From Streptomyces sp. NBC_00285 (GTDB lineage Bacteria; Actinomycetota; Actinomycetes; Streptomycetales; Streptomycetaceae), in the NCBI RefSeq assembly GCF_036174265.1, contig NZ_CP108055.1, positions 5,084,001-5,148,000 on the forward strand: a stretch of DNA of 64,000 nucleotides, given 5' to 3'. Within the stretch, counting starts at the first letter, position 1. Each line of letters starts with the position of its first letter. The notes under the pieces are model-generated. The model was not told the DNA's origin. It was given only the letters and a program-made list of their open reading frames with translations, and made no database searches. A program made the position numbers and the translations under genes. Below are positions 33,868 to 43,004 of the stretch, piece after piece.

Positions 33868-34694
33868 TCGGCGCTCCCGTTGAAGAGGTCGAAGCGGTCA
33901 CGGACGAGGAAGAGCAGCCCGGCGGCGAGCGCGGCGACGGCCCCGGCGACGCCCTGTCCGGCCGCGGTGAACGGCGCGAGCGGGTCGGCGGCGGTCTGTT
34001 GCGCGGCCTGCGCGGCGAGCAGTACGGCGACCCAGGCGCCGCCGACCAGGGACGGCGCGAGCACCGGGCCGAGCCGGGGGGTGAGTGCGAGGCCGGTCGC
34101 GGTGAGGGCGAGGGCGGGCAGCAGCCAGGCCAGTGCGCGCAGGCCGTAGCCGGGCAGGGCGAGGGTGGCGAGCCCGTTCAGGCCGAGGCCCGCGACCAGC
34201 ACGGCGAGCGTGCGGATCATCAGCAGGCGGAAGCCGTGCATGGGCGCGACGACGGCCATCTCGTAGGTCGGGTCGAGCGTCGGGCCGTAGGACAGCGCCA
34301 CGCCGGCCAGCGGCAGCAGCGGCGCGAGGGCGAGGAACAGGGTCGGCGAGCCGGCCGTGTGCACCACGCCGACGGTCGCCAGCAGCAGGAACGTCACCGC
34401 GGCCAGCCAGGAGCGCCTGAGCACCGGTGTGGCCGCGAGCAGCCGCGCGGTGTGGTCGGCGATCCCGACCCGCGTCAGCAGCGCCTCGACCCATCCCGGC
34501 CGGGGCGCGTCCAGTTCGGCGTCCAGCCGTTCCCATCCGGCGTCCAGCGCGACCGGGTCGCCGACGTCGGCGAGCAGAGCGCGGCACTGGGCGCACGCGG
34601 CGAGGTGGGTGTCGGCGGACCAGAGCAGGGGGGCGGTCAACTCGCCCTGGGCGTAAGCCCGTAGATCTTCTTCGGCCACATGCCAGGTACTCAT
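33864..34694 (-). CDS. zinc-finger anti-sigma factor fused to a membrane domain
   Basis: 276 residues. The N-terminal zf-HC2 module carries His30-x3-Cys34-x2-Cys37 (DTHLAACAQCRALL), the hallmark of zinc-binding anti-sigma factors. It is followed by about six TM helices (108 to the end; SWLAAVTFLLLATVGVVHT, LFLALAPLLPLAGVALSYG, LAVLVAGLGLNGLATL). The gene overlaps the upstream sigma gene by ATGA, so it is most likely that factor's negative regulator. Fusion to a multi-pass domain and coupling to an ABC exporter suggest that the transporter status or its cargo is the signal; that is inference. Confidence 0.88.
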   Translation of the reverse strand: MSTWHVAEEDLRAYAQGELTAPLLWSADTHLAACAQCRALLADVGDPVALDAGWERLDAELDAPRPGWVEALLTRVGIADHTARLLAATPVLRRSWLAAVTFLLLATVGVVHTAGSPTLFLALAPLLPLAGVALSYGPTLDPTYEMAVVAPMHGFRLLMIRTLAVLVAGLGLNGLATLALPGYGLRALAWLLPALALTATGLALTPRLGPVLAPSLVGGAWVAVLLAAQAAQQTAADPLAPFTAAGQGVAGAVAALAAGLLFLVRDRFDLFNGSAE

Positions 34695-35233
34695 GCCAAC
34701 GCCTCCCTCAACTGCTTGCGGGCCCGCATCGCCCGGGTCTTGACCGTGCCGGGCGGGATGCCCAGCAGGACGGCGGCCTCGCGGGTGGTCAGTCCGTCGA
34801 TGACCGTCGCCTGCAGGACCGCCCGCAGCTCCGGTGAGAGCTGGACGAGGGCGCCCGCGAGGTCTCCGTGCTCCACCCCCGCGAGCACGCGTTCCTCCGC
34901 GGACGCCTCGTCCCGGTGCCGCAGCCGGGACAGGGTCTGGCGGAGCCGTCCCCGCGCCCCGTCGCCGCGCAGGGCGTCGATGAGCCGCCGCGAGCCGATC
35001 CGCCACAGCCATCCGGCCACATCGCCTTCCTCGCGATAGCGGGCGGTCCCCCGCCACACCGCGAGGAACGTCTCCTGTACGACGTCGTCGACGACCCCCG
35101 CGTCCGCGCACCGGCCGCGCAGCCGCGCGAGCAGCCAGGGCGCGTACCGCCGGTACAGCTCCTCGAAGGCGCGCCGGTCGCCGTCGGCGGCGATGGCCCG
35201 CAGCAGCTCTCCGTCGCTTCGTGTTTCCCTCAC
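34691..35233 (-). CDS. ECF-family RNA polymerase sigma factor
   Basis: 180 residues: region 2 (about 15-85: FEELYRRYAPWLLARLRGRC, VVDDVVQETFLAVWRGTARY, GDVAGWLWRIGSRRLIDALR) and region 4 (about 125-178: LSPELRAVLQATVIDGLTTR, AVLLGIPPGTVKTRAMRARK). It is the first gene of the operon whose other members are its predicted anti-sigma, an ABC ATPase, a permease and a membrane protein, all linked by 4-14 nt overlaps. It diverges from the GntR gene across 99 bp, which holds the GntR operator. Probably autoregulated like most ECF factors. Confidence 0.93.
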   Translation of the reverse strand: MRETRSDGELLRAIAADGDRRAFEELYRRYAPWLLARLRGRCADAGVVDDVVQETFLAVWRGTARYREEGDVAGWLWRIGSRRLIDALRGDGARGRLRQTLSRLRHRDEASAEERVLAGVEHGDLAGALVQLSPELRAVLQATVIDGLTTREAAVLLGIPPGTVKTRAMRARKQLREALA

Positions 35234-35301
35234 GCCACCTCATCGGACGAGCCCCGGTGATCGGTTCACGGGAGCGCGCTTGACTTTCCGACCATCCTTG
35301 C

Positions 35302-35337
35302 ACCACCCTTTCACTACTCAATTAGTGAAAGGGTGGT
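35302..35337. promoter_or_regulatory. 15-bp-arm palindromic operator ahead of the GntR gene
   Basis: ACCACCCTTTCACTA (35302-35316) and TAGTGAAAGGGTGGT (35323-35337) are perfect inverted repeats around CTCAAT. They overlap the proposed translation start of the GntR-family gene, the position expected for autorepression by a YtrA-type regulator. Confidence 0.85.
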
Positions 35338-35344
35338 TGTCCGC

Positions 35345-35731
35345 GTGGTCGAGTACCGCATCGACCGGCGCTCCGGCGTCGCCACCTACATGCAGATCGT
35401 CCAGCAGACCAAGCAGGCCCTACGGCTGGGCCTGCTCGAACCCGGGGACAAGCTCCCCACGGCCCGTGAGGTCGTGGAGGCCACCGCCATCAACCCGAAC
35501 ACCGTGCTCAAGGCGTACCGCGAACTGGAGCGGGAGGGCCTGGTGGAGGCCCGGCGCGGCCTCGGCACCTTCGTCCGCAGAACGCTCGGCGCCCACAGCG
35601 CCGACACCCCGCTGCGCACCGAACTCGACGACTGGGCCAAGCGGGCCCGGTCCGCGGGCCTCGGGCGCGAGGACGTCGACGCGTTCTTCACCGCCGTACT
35701 CGACGAGCACTTCCCGAAGGGGGACCAGTGA
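35345..35731 (+). CDS. GntR/YtrA-family transcriptional regulator
   Basis: About 128 residues: a winged helix-turn-helix (YMQIVQQTKQALRLGLLEPG, DKLPTAREVVEATAINPNTV, AYRELEREGLVEARRGLGTF) and a short C-terminal helix pair, the YtrA subgroup that controls adjacent ABC operons. GTG starts are possible at 35333 and 35345; 35345 is preferred because the operator covers the former. The next gene overlaps by GTGA (35728-35731), followed by two permeases, all coupled. Repression would be relieved when the exporter is needed, as in Bacillus YtrA under cell-wall antibiotic stress. Confidence 0.9.
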   Translation: MVEYRIDRRSGVATYMQIVQQTKQALRLGLLEPGDKLPTAREVVEATAINPNTVLKAYRELEREGLVEARRGLGTFVRRTLGAHSADTPLRTELDDWAKRARSAGLGREDVDAFFTAVLDEHFPKGDQ

Positions 35732-36651
35732 GTTCCACCAGCACCATCCCGGCCGCCGCCCTGGAGGCGTCCGGCCTGGGCAAGCGGTACGGCAGGAAGG
35801 GAGCCGCCCTCGACGGCTGCTCCTTCCGGCTCCCCGCAGGCCGCATCAGCGCGCTCGTCGGCCCCAACGGCGCCGGAAAGTCCACCCTCCTCGCGATAGC
35901 GGCCGGTCTGCTGCGGCCCACCGCCGGCACCCTCGCCGTCCTCGGCGGGGCACCCGGCAACGCCCGCGACCGGATCGCCTACCTCGCCCAGAACAAACCG
36001 CTGTACCCCCAGCTGACCATCGCCGAGACCCTGCGCATGGGCGCCGAGCTCAACCCGGTCCGCTGGAACGCCGCCCGCGCCGCCCGGATCGTCGAGCAGG
36101 GCGACCTCGACCCGGCGTCCCGGATCCGCGGGCTCTCCGGCGGCCAGCGCACCCGCGTCGCGCTCGCCCTCGCCCTCGGCAAGGGACCCGACCTGATGCT
36201 CCTCGACGAGCCGATGGCCGACCTCGACCCGCTCGCCCGGCACGAACTCATGGGAACCCTGATGGCGGACGCCGCCGACCGCGGCACCACCGTCCTCATG
36301 TCCTCGCACATCGTCGCGGAACTCGCCGACGCCTGCGACCACCTGCTGTTCCTGGGCGACGGCCGGGTCCGGCTCGGCGGCGGCATCGACGACCTGCTCA
36401 CCGCACACACCCTGGTCACCGGCCGCGGCACCCCCGCCGACCTCACCCGGGCCGGGCACACCGTCATCGAGTCCCGTACGGCCGGCCGCGGCCTGACCGC
36501 GCTGATCCGCCGCGACGGCCCGGTCGGCGAGGGCTGGGCGACCCAGACACCCTCCCTGGAGGAACTGCTGCTCGCCCACCTCCGGGCCCCCGAGGCCCCC
36601 GCCCTGCTCACCCCCAGCACCACCCTGACCCCCGAGGCGGTGACCGCATGA
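35728..36651 (+). CDS. ABC transporter ATP-binding protein (YtrB-like)
   Basis: 307 residues: Walker A GPNGAGKSTLL, signature GLSGGQRTRVALALAL, Walker B LMLLDEPMADLD, H-loop MSSHIVAELADACD, then a 90-residue C-terminal accessory part (TRGTPADL-type, TAGRGLTALIRRDG). Coupled by start-stop overlaps to the GntR gene before it and the permease after it. Together with the two permeases it forms an exporter of unknown cargo; in this family antibiotics, peptides or ions have been proposed. Confidence 0.93.
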   Translation: MSSTSTIPAAALEASGLGKRYGRKGAALDGCSFRLPAGRISALVGPNGAGKSTLLAIAAGLLRPTAGTLAVLGGAPGNARDRIAYLAQNKPLYPQLTIAETLRMGAELNPVRWNAARAARIVEQGDLDPASRIRGLSGGQRTRVALALALGKGPDLMLLDEPMADLDPLARHELMGTLMADAADRGTTVLMSSHIVAELADACDHLLFLGDGRVRLGGGIDDLLTAHTLVTGRGTPADLTRAGHTVIESRTAGRGLTALIRRDGPVGEGWATQTPSLEELLLAHLRAPEAPALLTPSTTLTPEAVTA

Positions 36652-37610
36652 GCGTCTCCACCCTCGAAAAGGCCCCCGCTCCCGCGGTGCGGCACGCGAC
36701 CCCCGGTCTCGTCCGGACCGTCCTGCGCCTGCACCGCACCGCCCTGTGGATCTGGCTCGCCTTCGTGGCGTTCACCGCGGGCCTCCTGCTGTGGCTGACC
36801 GGCCCCGGCGCCGACGCCACCGCGCAGAAGCTGGAGACTCTCGGCTACTCCGGCGGGGTCATGGAGGCCGCCTACACCTCGGGCACGCTCCTCTACTTCA
36901 CCTCGGGCGCGTACAACGACCTCTTCTACGACCCCGACACCCTGATCACCCTGGCCTCCTTCGCCATCGCCCTGTTCGCCGGCGGCCCGCTGATCGCCCG
37001 CGAACTGGAGTCCGGCACCGCACAGTTGGCCTGGACCCAGTCCGTCACCCCGGCCCGCTGGCTCACCGCCAAGCTCGCCGTGCCGGCCGCCTTCGTCGTC
37101 GTGGGCACCGGTCTGCTGACCCTGCTGTACCGGCAGCTCTGGTCCGCCCACGGCAACCTGCTGATCGCCGGGATCGGCCCGCGCTCCCTGTACTTCTCCC
37201 TCGGCCCGGCCACCGTCGCCGCCCCGCTGCTCGGCCTCGCCCTCGGCGCGCTCATCGGCCTCGCCGTGCGCCGCACCCTGCCCGCGCTCGCCTTCAGCGG
37301 GTTCGCGTACTTCCTCGTCTACGCCTTCCGCGGCAACCACTGGCCCTTCCAGGGCCGCTACCAGCAGCCGGAACTGAACTCCAGCAGCCACGCGATCACC
37401 TCCACCGGAGCCCGGATCAGCGACCCGGGGTGCTACACGAACAAGAACTGCCTCGCGAAGCACGACATCGTCCGCTTCACCCGCGAGTACCTGCCCTCCC
37501 CCGACTACTGGCCCCGCCAGCTCCTGGAGACCGGCATCCTGCTCGCCCTCACCGCCGCGGCCGTCGCCCTCGCGTTCGCCGTGCTGCACAGGCGGGCGAC
37601 CGCCGTATGA
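36648..37610 (+). CDS. ABC-2-type permease of the GntR operon, first
   Basis: 320 residues, about six TM helices (LWIWLAFVAFTAGLLLWL; ITLASFAIALFAGGPLIA; LAVPAAFVVVGTGLLTLLY; TVAAPLLGLALGALIGLAV; LAFSGFAYFLVYAF; TGILLALTAAAVALAFAVL). The motif RELESGTAQLAWTQSVTPARWL is shared almost exactly with the next gene, showing the two permeases are paralogs. An extracellular loop with CYTNKNC before the last helix is distinctive. ATGA overlap with the ATPase gene. Confidence 0.9.
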   Translation: MSVSTLEKAPAPAVRHATPGLVRTVLRLHRTALWIWLAFVAFTAGLLLWLTGPGADATAQKLETLGYSGGVMEAAYTSGTLLYFTSGAYNDLFYDPDTLITLASFAIALFAGGPLIARELESGTAQLAWTQSVTPARWLTAKLAVPAAFVVVGTGLLTLLYRQLWSAHGNLLIAGIGPRSLYFSLGPATVAAPLLGLALGALIGLAVRRTLPALAFSGFAYFLVYAFRGNHWPFQGRYQQPELNSSSHAITSTGARISDPGCYTNKNCLAKHDIVRFTREYLPSPDYWPRQLLETGILLALTAAAVALAFAVLHRRATAV

Positions 37611-38458
37611 CCGCCGTCGCCGTAGGGGCCACCGCGTCGACCCGGTCCCCGCGAGGGCTCAGGGGGCTCCCGTGGACCGTGCTGCGCCTGCACCGGTCGG
37701 CCCTGATCGTGTGGGCCGCCTTCGTCCTCGGCTGCGTCGGCTACCTGGTGTGGCTGACCGAGGTGACCGCCAAGTCGGCGCACACAACACTGGCCGCCTG
37801 TCCCAGGAGCGAGGCCTGCGGGCTCGGCTCCGCGTACACCTACAGCACGGGCATGGGCTGGATCAGCACCTTCTTCTACTACAGCTTCTGGGCCGTCGCC
37901 GCGTGGGCGGGCGGCTCGCTGATCGGCCGTGAACTGGAGTCCGGCACCGCAGGGCTGGCCTGGACACAGGACGTCACGCCCACCCGCTGGCTGGCCGTCA
38001 AGCTCGCCGTACCGGCCCTGCTGATCGTCCTCGGCGGCGCGGTGTTCGTCCCCGTCCACCGCTGGGCCTGGTCGGCGCACCGTGACCTGATGGGCGACAC
38101 CTGGTTCTTCTCCGACGCGTTCGCCACGCGTGGCCCGGCCGTGGTGGCGTACGGCCTGTGCGCCCTGGCCGTCGGCACGCTCGCCGCGCTGCTCCTGGGA
38201 CGGTCCCTGCCGGCCCTCGGGGTCGCGGTCGCCACGATGATCGTGCTGAACCAGTTCATCGCACGGCACCGCGAGGACCTGTGGCCCACGGTGAGCGACG
38301 CCAAGCCCTCCACCGACCTGTGGCCGACCCGCGACGGCACCTACCACTCCCCGTCCCAGTTCTGGCCGATGCACCTGGTGGAAACCGGCATCCTCCTCAC
38401 GATCACCACCCTCGCCACCACGACAGCCTTCTGGCTCCTACGCCGCCGCACCGCTTGA
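37607..38458 (+). CDS. ABC-2-type permease of the GntR operon, second
   Basis: 283 residues, about six TM helices, paralogous to the preceding permease (RELESGTAGLAWTQDVTPTRWL versus the same positions there). It begins with an Ala/Ser/Arg-rich cytosolic tail and has an extracellular loop with two Cys (AACPRSEACG). ATGA overlap with the preceding gene makes a heterodimeric permease likely. It closes the operon; 360 bp separate it from ppk. Confidence 0.9.
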   Translation: MTAVAVGATASTRSPRGLRGLPWTVLRLHRSALIVWAAFVLGCVGYLVWLTEVTAKSAHTTLAACPRSEACGLGSAYTYSTGMGWISTFFYYSFWAVAAWAGGSLIGRELESGTAGLAWTQDVTPTRWLAVKLAVPALLIVLGGAVFVPVHRWAWSAHRDLMGDTWFFSDAFATRGPAVVAYGLCALAVGTLAALLLGRSLPALGVAVATMIVLNQFIARHREDLWPTVSDAKPSTDLWPTRDGTYHSPSQFWPMHLVETGILLTITTLATTTAFWLLRRRTA

Positions 38459-38818
38459 CCCGGCGGGGACGGCCTCCGCCACGGTGGGCCGTAGGACGCG
38501 TACGGCGCGAAGGGGACGGGGTGGGGGGTGCCCGCCCGCAGCGGCCGGCGTCCGTCACCGAGCACTGTCATGGCAGCCGAGCCGCCGGACCGAGGACGGA
38601 CACCCCCCCCCCGGCCCCGACCCACCCACCGCACCCGCAGCGGATCGCCGCAGGCGCAAAGGGGCGCGGGGAACTGCGCAAAAAACGCCCGCCCCCACCG
38701 AACCCGCACTCAAAGAGCGCACCGCCCACACACGCAGGCGCCCGGGAGCCGTCCCCCGATATCCCGCACGCCATGTCGCCGTAACCGCTGGTTCAGACAG
38801 GCTTGCGAGGCTCAGCCA
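38459..38818. other. 360-bp intergenic region upstream of ppk
   Basis: No gene. It holds a C10 homopolymer (38603-38612) and a copy of an AGGGGCGCGGGGAACTGCGC-type element (38660-38697) followed by AAAAAACGCCCGCCCCCA, a sequence that recurs between genes in many Streptomyces genomes. A single GTTCAGACAGG at 38791 resembles half of a PHO box, but I cannot see the second unit, so PhoP control of ppk here is unproven. Confidence 0.5.
38660..38697. repeat. Streptomyces-type dispersed GGGGCGCGGGGAACTGCGC element
   Basis: AGGGGCGCGGGGAACTGCGC, A-run, then CGCCCGCCCCCA: the partly self-complementary element is recalled from many Streptomyces intergenic regions. Copy number in this genome cannot be judged from one window. 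Confidence 0.55.
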
Positions 38819-41188
38819 ATGAAGCCCGCCGTGCCAGAACCCTCCCCGCCGCCCGAGGGGTCCGCGGGGAACGGGGACGCCCCGGTCGCCGCCGTGCTCC
38901 CACTCGCGCTGTCCGACGCGCCCCTTTCGCTCGTGGCGCGGAAGAATGGGGCCATGAGCCAGTCGAACACCCAGGCAGAGGTCCAGCACGTACAGCCCTC
39001 CGTGGGCTCCATAGCCGCGCACCGCCCGCACACCGTGTCGGCCACCGTCTCCGATCTCGAACCCGATCTCGACGCCGATCTCGACGCGTACGAGGAGATC
39101 CCCGTCGACGGTGCCGCCCAGCTCCCGCAGGGTCGTTTCCTCGACCGGGAACGCAGCTGGCTCGCGTTCAACGAACGCGTACTCGAACTCGCAGAGGACC
39201 CGAACACCCCGCTCCTGGAGCGCGCGAACTTCCTCGCGATCTTCGCCAGCAACCTCGACGAGTTCTTCATGGTCCGGGTGGCGGGACTGAAGCGCCGTAT
39301 CGCCACCGGCGTCGCCACCCGCTCCGCCTCCGGCCTCCAGCCGCGCGAGGTGCTGGAGATGATCTGGGCCCGCTCCCGCGAGCTGATGGCCCGGCACGCC
39401 GCCTGCTACCACGAGGACATCGCCCCGGCCCTGGCCGAGGAGGGCGTCCACCTGGTCCGCTGGAACGAACTCCAGGAGAAGGAGCAGGCCCGCCTCTTCA
39501 CCCTGTTCCGGCACCAGATCTTCCCGGTCCTGACCCCCCTCGCGGTCGACCCGGCGCACCCCTTCCCGTACATCTCCGGCCTGTCCCTGAACCTGGCCGT
39601 GATCGTGCGCAACCCGGTCAACGGCAAGCGCCACTTCGCCCGGGTCAAGGTCCCGCCGCTGCTGTCCCGCTTCCTGGAGTCCTCCCCCGGCCGCTACGTC
39701 CCCATCGAGGACGTCATCGGCGCCCACCTGGAGGAGCTGTTCCCGGGCATGGAGGTCCTGGAGCACCACACCTTCCGGGTCACCCGCAACGAGGACCTGG
39801 AGGTCGAGGAGGACGACGCCGAGAACCTCCTCCAGGCCCTGGAGCGGGAGCTCATGCGGCGCCGTTTCGGCCCCCCGGTGCGTCTGGAGGTCGAGGAGTC
39901 CATCGACCGCGAGGTGCTCGACCTGCTGGTGCGCGAGCTGAAGATCTCCGAGGCGGAGGTCTACCCGCTGCCCGGCCCCCTGGACCTCACGGGCCTCTTC
40001 CGGATCGCCTCCCTCGACCGGCCCGAGCTGAAGTACCGCAAGTTCGTGGCCGGCGTCCACCGCGACCTGGCCGAGGTCGAGTCGGCGTCCTCGCCGGACA
40101 TCTTCGCCGCCCTGCGCGCCCGGGACGTACTGCTGCACCACCCCTACGACTCCTTCTCGACGTCGGTCCAGGCCTTCCTCCAGCAGGCGGCCGAGGACGA
40201 CGACGTCCTCGCCATCAAGCAGACCCTGTACCGCACCTCGGGCGACTCCCCCATAGTCGACGCCCTCATCGACGCCGCCGAGGCCGGCAAGCAGGTCCTC
40301 GTCCTGGTCGAGATCAAGGCCCGCTTCGACGAGCACGCCAACATCAAGTGGGCGCGCAAACTGGAGGAGGCGGGCTGCCATGTCGTCTACGGCCTCGTCG
40401 GCCTGAAGACCCACTGCAAGCTGTCCCTGGTGGTCCGTCAGGAAGGCGACACGCTACGGCGGTACTGCCACGTCGGCACCGGCAACTACCACCCCAAGAC
40501 GGCTCGGCTCTACGAGGACCTCGGCCTGCTCACCGCCGACCCGCAGGTGGGCGCGGACCTGTCCGACCTGTTCAACCGGCTGTCCGGCTACTCCCGCCGC
40601 GAGACCTACCGCCGCCTGCTGGTGGCACCCAAGTCCCTTCGCGACGGCCTCATTTCACGTGTGAACAAGGAAGTCCAGCACCACCGCGCAGGACGTCCGG
40701 CCTTCATCCGCATCAAGGTCAACTCGCTGGTGGACGAGGCGCTCATCGACTCCCTCTACCGCGCGTCCCAGGCGGGCGTGCCGGTCGACGTCTGGGTGCG
40801 CGGCATCTGCGCGATCCGCCCGGGCGTCACCGGCTTGTCCGAGAACATCCGGGTCCGCTCGATCCTCGGCCGGTTCCTCGAACACTCCCGGGTGTTCGCC
40901 TTCGGCAACGGCGGCGAGCCCGAGGTGTGGTTCGGCAGCGCCGACATGATGCACCGCAACCTCGACCGCCGTATCGAGGCGCTGGTGCGGGTGACGGACC
41001 CGGCCCACCGGGCGTCCCTCAACCGGCTGCTGGAGACCGGCATGTCCGACACCACGGCGTCCTGGCACCTCGGCCCGGACGGCGAGTGGATCCGGCACGC
41101 CACGGATGCGGACGGCGGGCCCCTGCGCAACGTCCAGGAGATGCTCATAGACGCCCGGAGGCGCCGGCGTGGCACAGCAACACCTTGA
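38819..41188 (+). CDS. ppk: polyphosphate kinase 1
   Basis: About 789 residues from ATG 38819; the conserved enzyme starts near residue 100 ([20 protein letters not shown]). Domains: N, head, and two catalytic phospholipase-D-like domains with the autophosphorylated-His region [19 protein letters not shown] and a second H near [18 protein letters not shown]. It makes and breaks polyphosphate using the gamma-phosphate of ATP. GCGAGG is 8 nt before ATG 38819; the alternative ATG at 38954 ([10 protein letters not shown]) lacks a Shine-Dalgarno. In Streptomyces ppk belongs to the PhoP regulon and affects antibiotic production (family knowledge). Confidence 0.95.
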   Translation: MKPAVPEPSPPPEGSAGNGDAPVAAVLPLALSDAPLSLVARKNGAMSQSNTQAEVQHVQPSVGSIAAHRPHTVSATVSDLEPDLDADLDAYEEIPVDGAAQLPQGRFLDRERSWLAFNERVLELAEDPNTPLLERANFLAIFASNLDEFFMVRVAGLKRRIATGVATRSASGLQPREVLEMIWARSRELMARHAACYHEDIAPALAEEGVHLVRWNELQEKEQARLFTLFRHQIFPVLTPLAVDPAHPFPYISGLSLNLAVIVRNPVNGKRHFARVKVPPLLSRFLESSPGRYVPIEDVIGAHLEELFPGMEVLEHHTFRVTRNEDLEVEEDDAENLLQALERELMRRRFGPPVRLEVEESIDREVLDLLVRELKISEAEVYPLPGPLDLTGLFRIASLDRPELKYRKFVAGVHRDLAEVESASSPDIFAALRARDVLLHHPYDSFSTSVQAFLQQAAEDDDVLAIKQTLYRTSGDSPIVDALIDAAEAGKQVLVLVEIKARFDEHANIKWARKLEEAGCHVVYGLVGLKTHCKLSLVVRQEGDTLRRYCHVGTGNYHPKTARLYEDLGLLTADPQVGADLSDLFNRLSGYSRRETYRRLLVAPKSLRDGLISRVNKEVQHHRAGRPAFIRIKVNSLVDEALIDSLYRASQAGVPVDVWVRGICAIRPGVTGLSENIRVRSILGRFLEHSRVFAFGNGGEPEVWFGSADMMHRNLDRRIEALVRVTDPAHRASLNRLLETGMSDTTASWHLGPDGEWIRHATDADGGPLRNVQEMLIDARRRRRGTATP

Positions 41189-42224
41189 ACCGACGGATCC
41201 CCTGTCCGGGCACGTCCGGCAGGTGACCGGCGACGCCCTGGCGGCGTATCTGCGGTCCCAGGCCACGGAGTTCCTCCGCGCACTGCGCCAGCACCGCGAG
41301 TCGGGCGGTGCGGCGGCGGGCGTGGAGGAACACGTCGACGCAGCCCGGGCCCTGCGCCGCTCGGTCCGCCGCGTCAGCGCCAGCCTCCACACCTTCCGCC
41401 CCCTCCTGGACACCGACTGGTCGGAGTCCCTGCGCCCCGAACTGGCCTGGCTGTCCGGGACGTTGGGCATGGAGCACGCGTACGAGTCCCGCCTGGAGCG
41501 ATTGTTGCTGGCACTGCACAGACTGTCAGGGGCGGTGTTCCCGACGCAGCCGACGGCCGCCGTGCCGAGTGGATCGGCCCGCACCGCACCGGCCCCGGAC
41601 CGCGGCAACCTCACCGTGGGCGCGGCCAAGGCGGGCGCCCTCCTGGACCGCCAGCTGACCCTCGCCCGCACCCGGGCCCACTCGACGGGCCTGCAGGCCC
41701 TGGGGTCCAGCCGCTTCCACGCGGTCGCCGACCACATCGCCGTACTCGCCAGCGAGGTCCCGCTGACGAAAGCGGCCCCCACGACCGGCCTGCACCCCTA
41801 CGCCGCCGCGGCCCAGGAGCGCCTGGAGGTCGCCGTGACCGCCCTCCCCCTCGTCACCGCGGGCCACCCCTACAACGCCGAGGCCCTCATCCACGGCCTC
41901 TCCCCGGACCCCTCCCCGCATCCCCAGGACGCCCCCTGGCACCAGGTCCGCCTCCTCCTGCGCCTGCACCGCTACGCACGCGAGGTCCTGGCCGGCGACG
42001 GCCCGCCGGTGGACCTGCGGCTCCACACCGCGGGCCCGTGCCTGGACCGTCACCGGGACGCCTCGGAGGCAGCGGCAGCGGCGGCAGCGGCCGCCCGCAC
42101 CCCCCGTATCGCCCCGGCGACCGCCTACGCCCTCGGTGTCCTGCACGCCGACCAACGCCACGAGGTGGAGGCGGCCCGCTTCGCGTTCCAGCAGTGCTGG
42201 CAGAAACAGGCGGTCAACTCCTGA
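41169..42224 (+). CDS. CHAD-domain protein
   Basis: 351 residues with a CHAD domain in two helical repeats: [40 protein letters not shown], and from about residue 150 [20 protein letters not shown]. The conserved His/Arg/Lys of such domains bind polyphosphate granules. It overlaps the ppk gene by 20 nt and starts GTG at 41169, so it is translationally coupled and probably acts on, or is targeted to, the product of the kinase. The C-terminal quarter is Ala-rich. Confidence 0.9.
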   Translation: MAQQHLEPTDPLSGHVRQVTGDALAAYLRSQATEFLRALRQHRESGGAAAGVEEHVDAARALRRSVRRVSASLHTFRPLLDTDWSESLRPELAWLSGTLGMEHAYESRLERLLLALHRLSGAVFPTQPTAAVPSGSARTAPAPDRGNLTVGAAKAGALLDRQLTLARTRAHSTGLQALGSSRFHAVADHIAVLASEVPLTKAAPTTGLHPYAAAAQERLEVAVTALPLVTAGHPYNAEALIHGLSPDPSPHPQDAPWHQVRLLLRLHRYAREVLAGDGPPVDLRLHTAGPCLDRHRDASEAAAAAAAAARTPRIAPATAYALGVLHADQRHEVEAARFAFQQCWQKQAVNS

Positions 42225-42241
42225 AGGAGGCAGCGCCCCCG

Positions 42242-42667
42242 ATGACCGACACCCCGGAGACCCCCGTCCAGGCAGCCGGCTGCGTCCTGTGGCGCCACTC
42301 CCCGGCCGACGGCGCCCCGGAGATCTGCCTGGTGCACCGGCCGAGGTACGACGACTGGTCGCATCCGAAAGGCAAGCTGAAGCGCGGTGAGGACGCCCTC
42401 GTCGCCGCTCTGCGCGAGGTCGAGGAGGAGACGGGGCACCGGGCCGCGCCCGGCACCCCGCTGTCCATGGTGAAGTACTTCGCCAACGGCCGCCCCAAGG
42501 AGGTCCGTTACTGGGCGGCCGAGGCCACCGGAGGCGACTTCACCCCGAACGACGAGGTCGACCGCATCCTCTGGCTCCCGCCGGCGGCTGCCAGGAACCG
42601 CCTGACCCAGCCCCGCGACAGGATGCTGGTCGACGAGCTCCTTGTGCGGGTGTTCGAACCCACGTAG
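42242..42667 (+). CDS. NUDIX hydrolase
   Basis: 141 residues with a complete NUDIX box, [23 protein letters not shown] (about residues 44-66), preceded by [15 protein letters not shown], and a late [11 protein letters not shown]. Resembles the MutT/Ap4A or diphosphoinositol polyphosphate class; with ppk and CHAD neighbours, cleavage of nucleotide or polyphosphate derivatives is plausible. A strong GAAGGAGG lies 13 nt before the ATG, slightly far. It is the last gene of the ppk-CHAD-NUDIX unit (17-nt gap). Confidence 0.92.
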   Translation: MTDTPETPVQAAGCVLWRHSPADGAPEICLVHRPRYDDWSHPKGKLKRGEDALVAALREVEEETGHRAAPGTPLSMVKYFANGRPKEVRYWAAEATGGDFTPNDEVDRILWLPPAAARNRLTQPRDRMLVDELLVRVFEPT

Positions 42668-42683
42668 CGCTCCCGCGGGCTGC

Positions 42684-42857
42684 TCAGCCCTGTGCGTGCC
42701 CCGACGCGTCCGCACGCGCCAGGCTGCGGGCTCTTCGTGCCGGTCCGCGCCAGCCGCAGGTGCACCGGGCCAGGCAGAAACGGCCTTGTTCGACCATCTG
42801 CGTGTGGTGGTCCGGTCGGTCGGGAGGAGGTGGGGGAATCCTGTCCTGCTGTGCCAC
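42684..42857 (-). CDS. small Cys-rich protein, convergent with NUDIX gene
   Basis: 57 residues, MAQQDRIPPPPPDRPDHHTQ, then MVEQGRFCLARCTCGWRGPA and a basic tail RRARSLARAD. Cys28, Cys32 and Cys34 with a His pair could bind a metal. The pattern recalls short conserved Streptomyces proteins of unknown function. GTG start at 42857 is the best available, with GAGGTGGG about 13 nt upstream. It converges on the NUDIX gene. Possible longer start at 42875. Confidence 0.5.
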   Translation of the reverse strand: MAQQDRIPPPPPDRPDHHTQMVEQGRFCLARCTCGWRGPARRARSLARADASGHAQG

Positions 42858-43004
42858 ACCGACAACGTTACCCACCTCGGGTGCCGTGCCAATCGGCCGC
42901 CTGCGACAGCGGCGGCGGTCTGCGCGTGACGGCCCCCGCCCACCCGTCGTTAACGGCAACGACAGGGAGTCCGTGGCGGACGTCCCGAATGGGGGTGGGC
43001 GGCG

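Noticed and set aside
38803..41226. 807-codon open frame overlapping ppk in another frame
   Set aside because: Arg/Pro/Gly-rich shadow; the ppk frame has complete conserved motifs.
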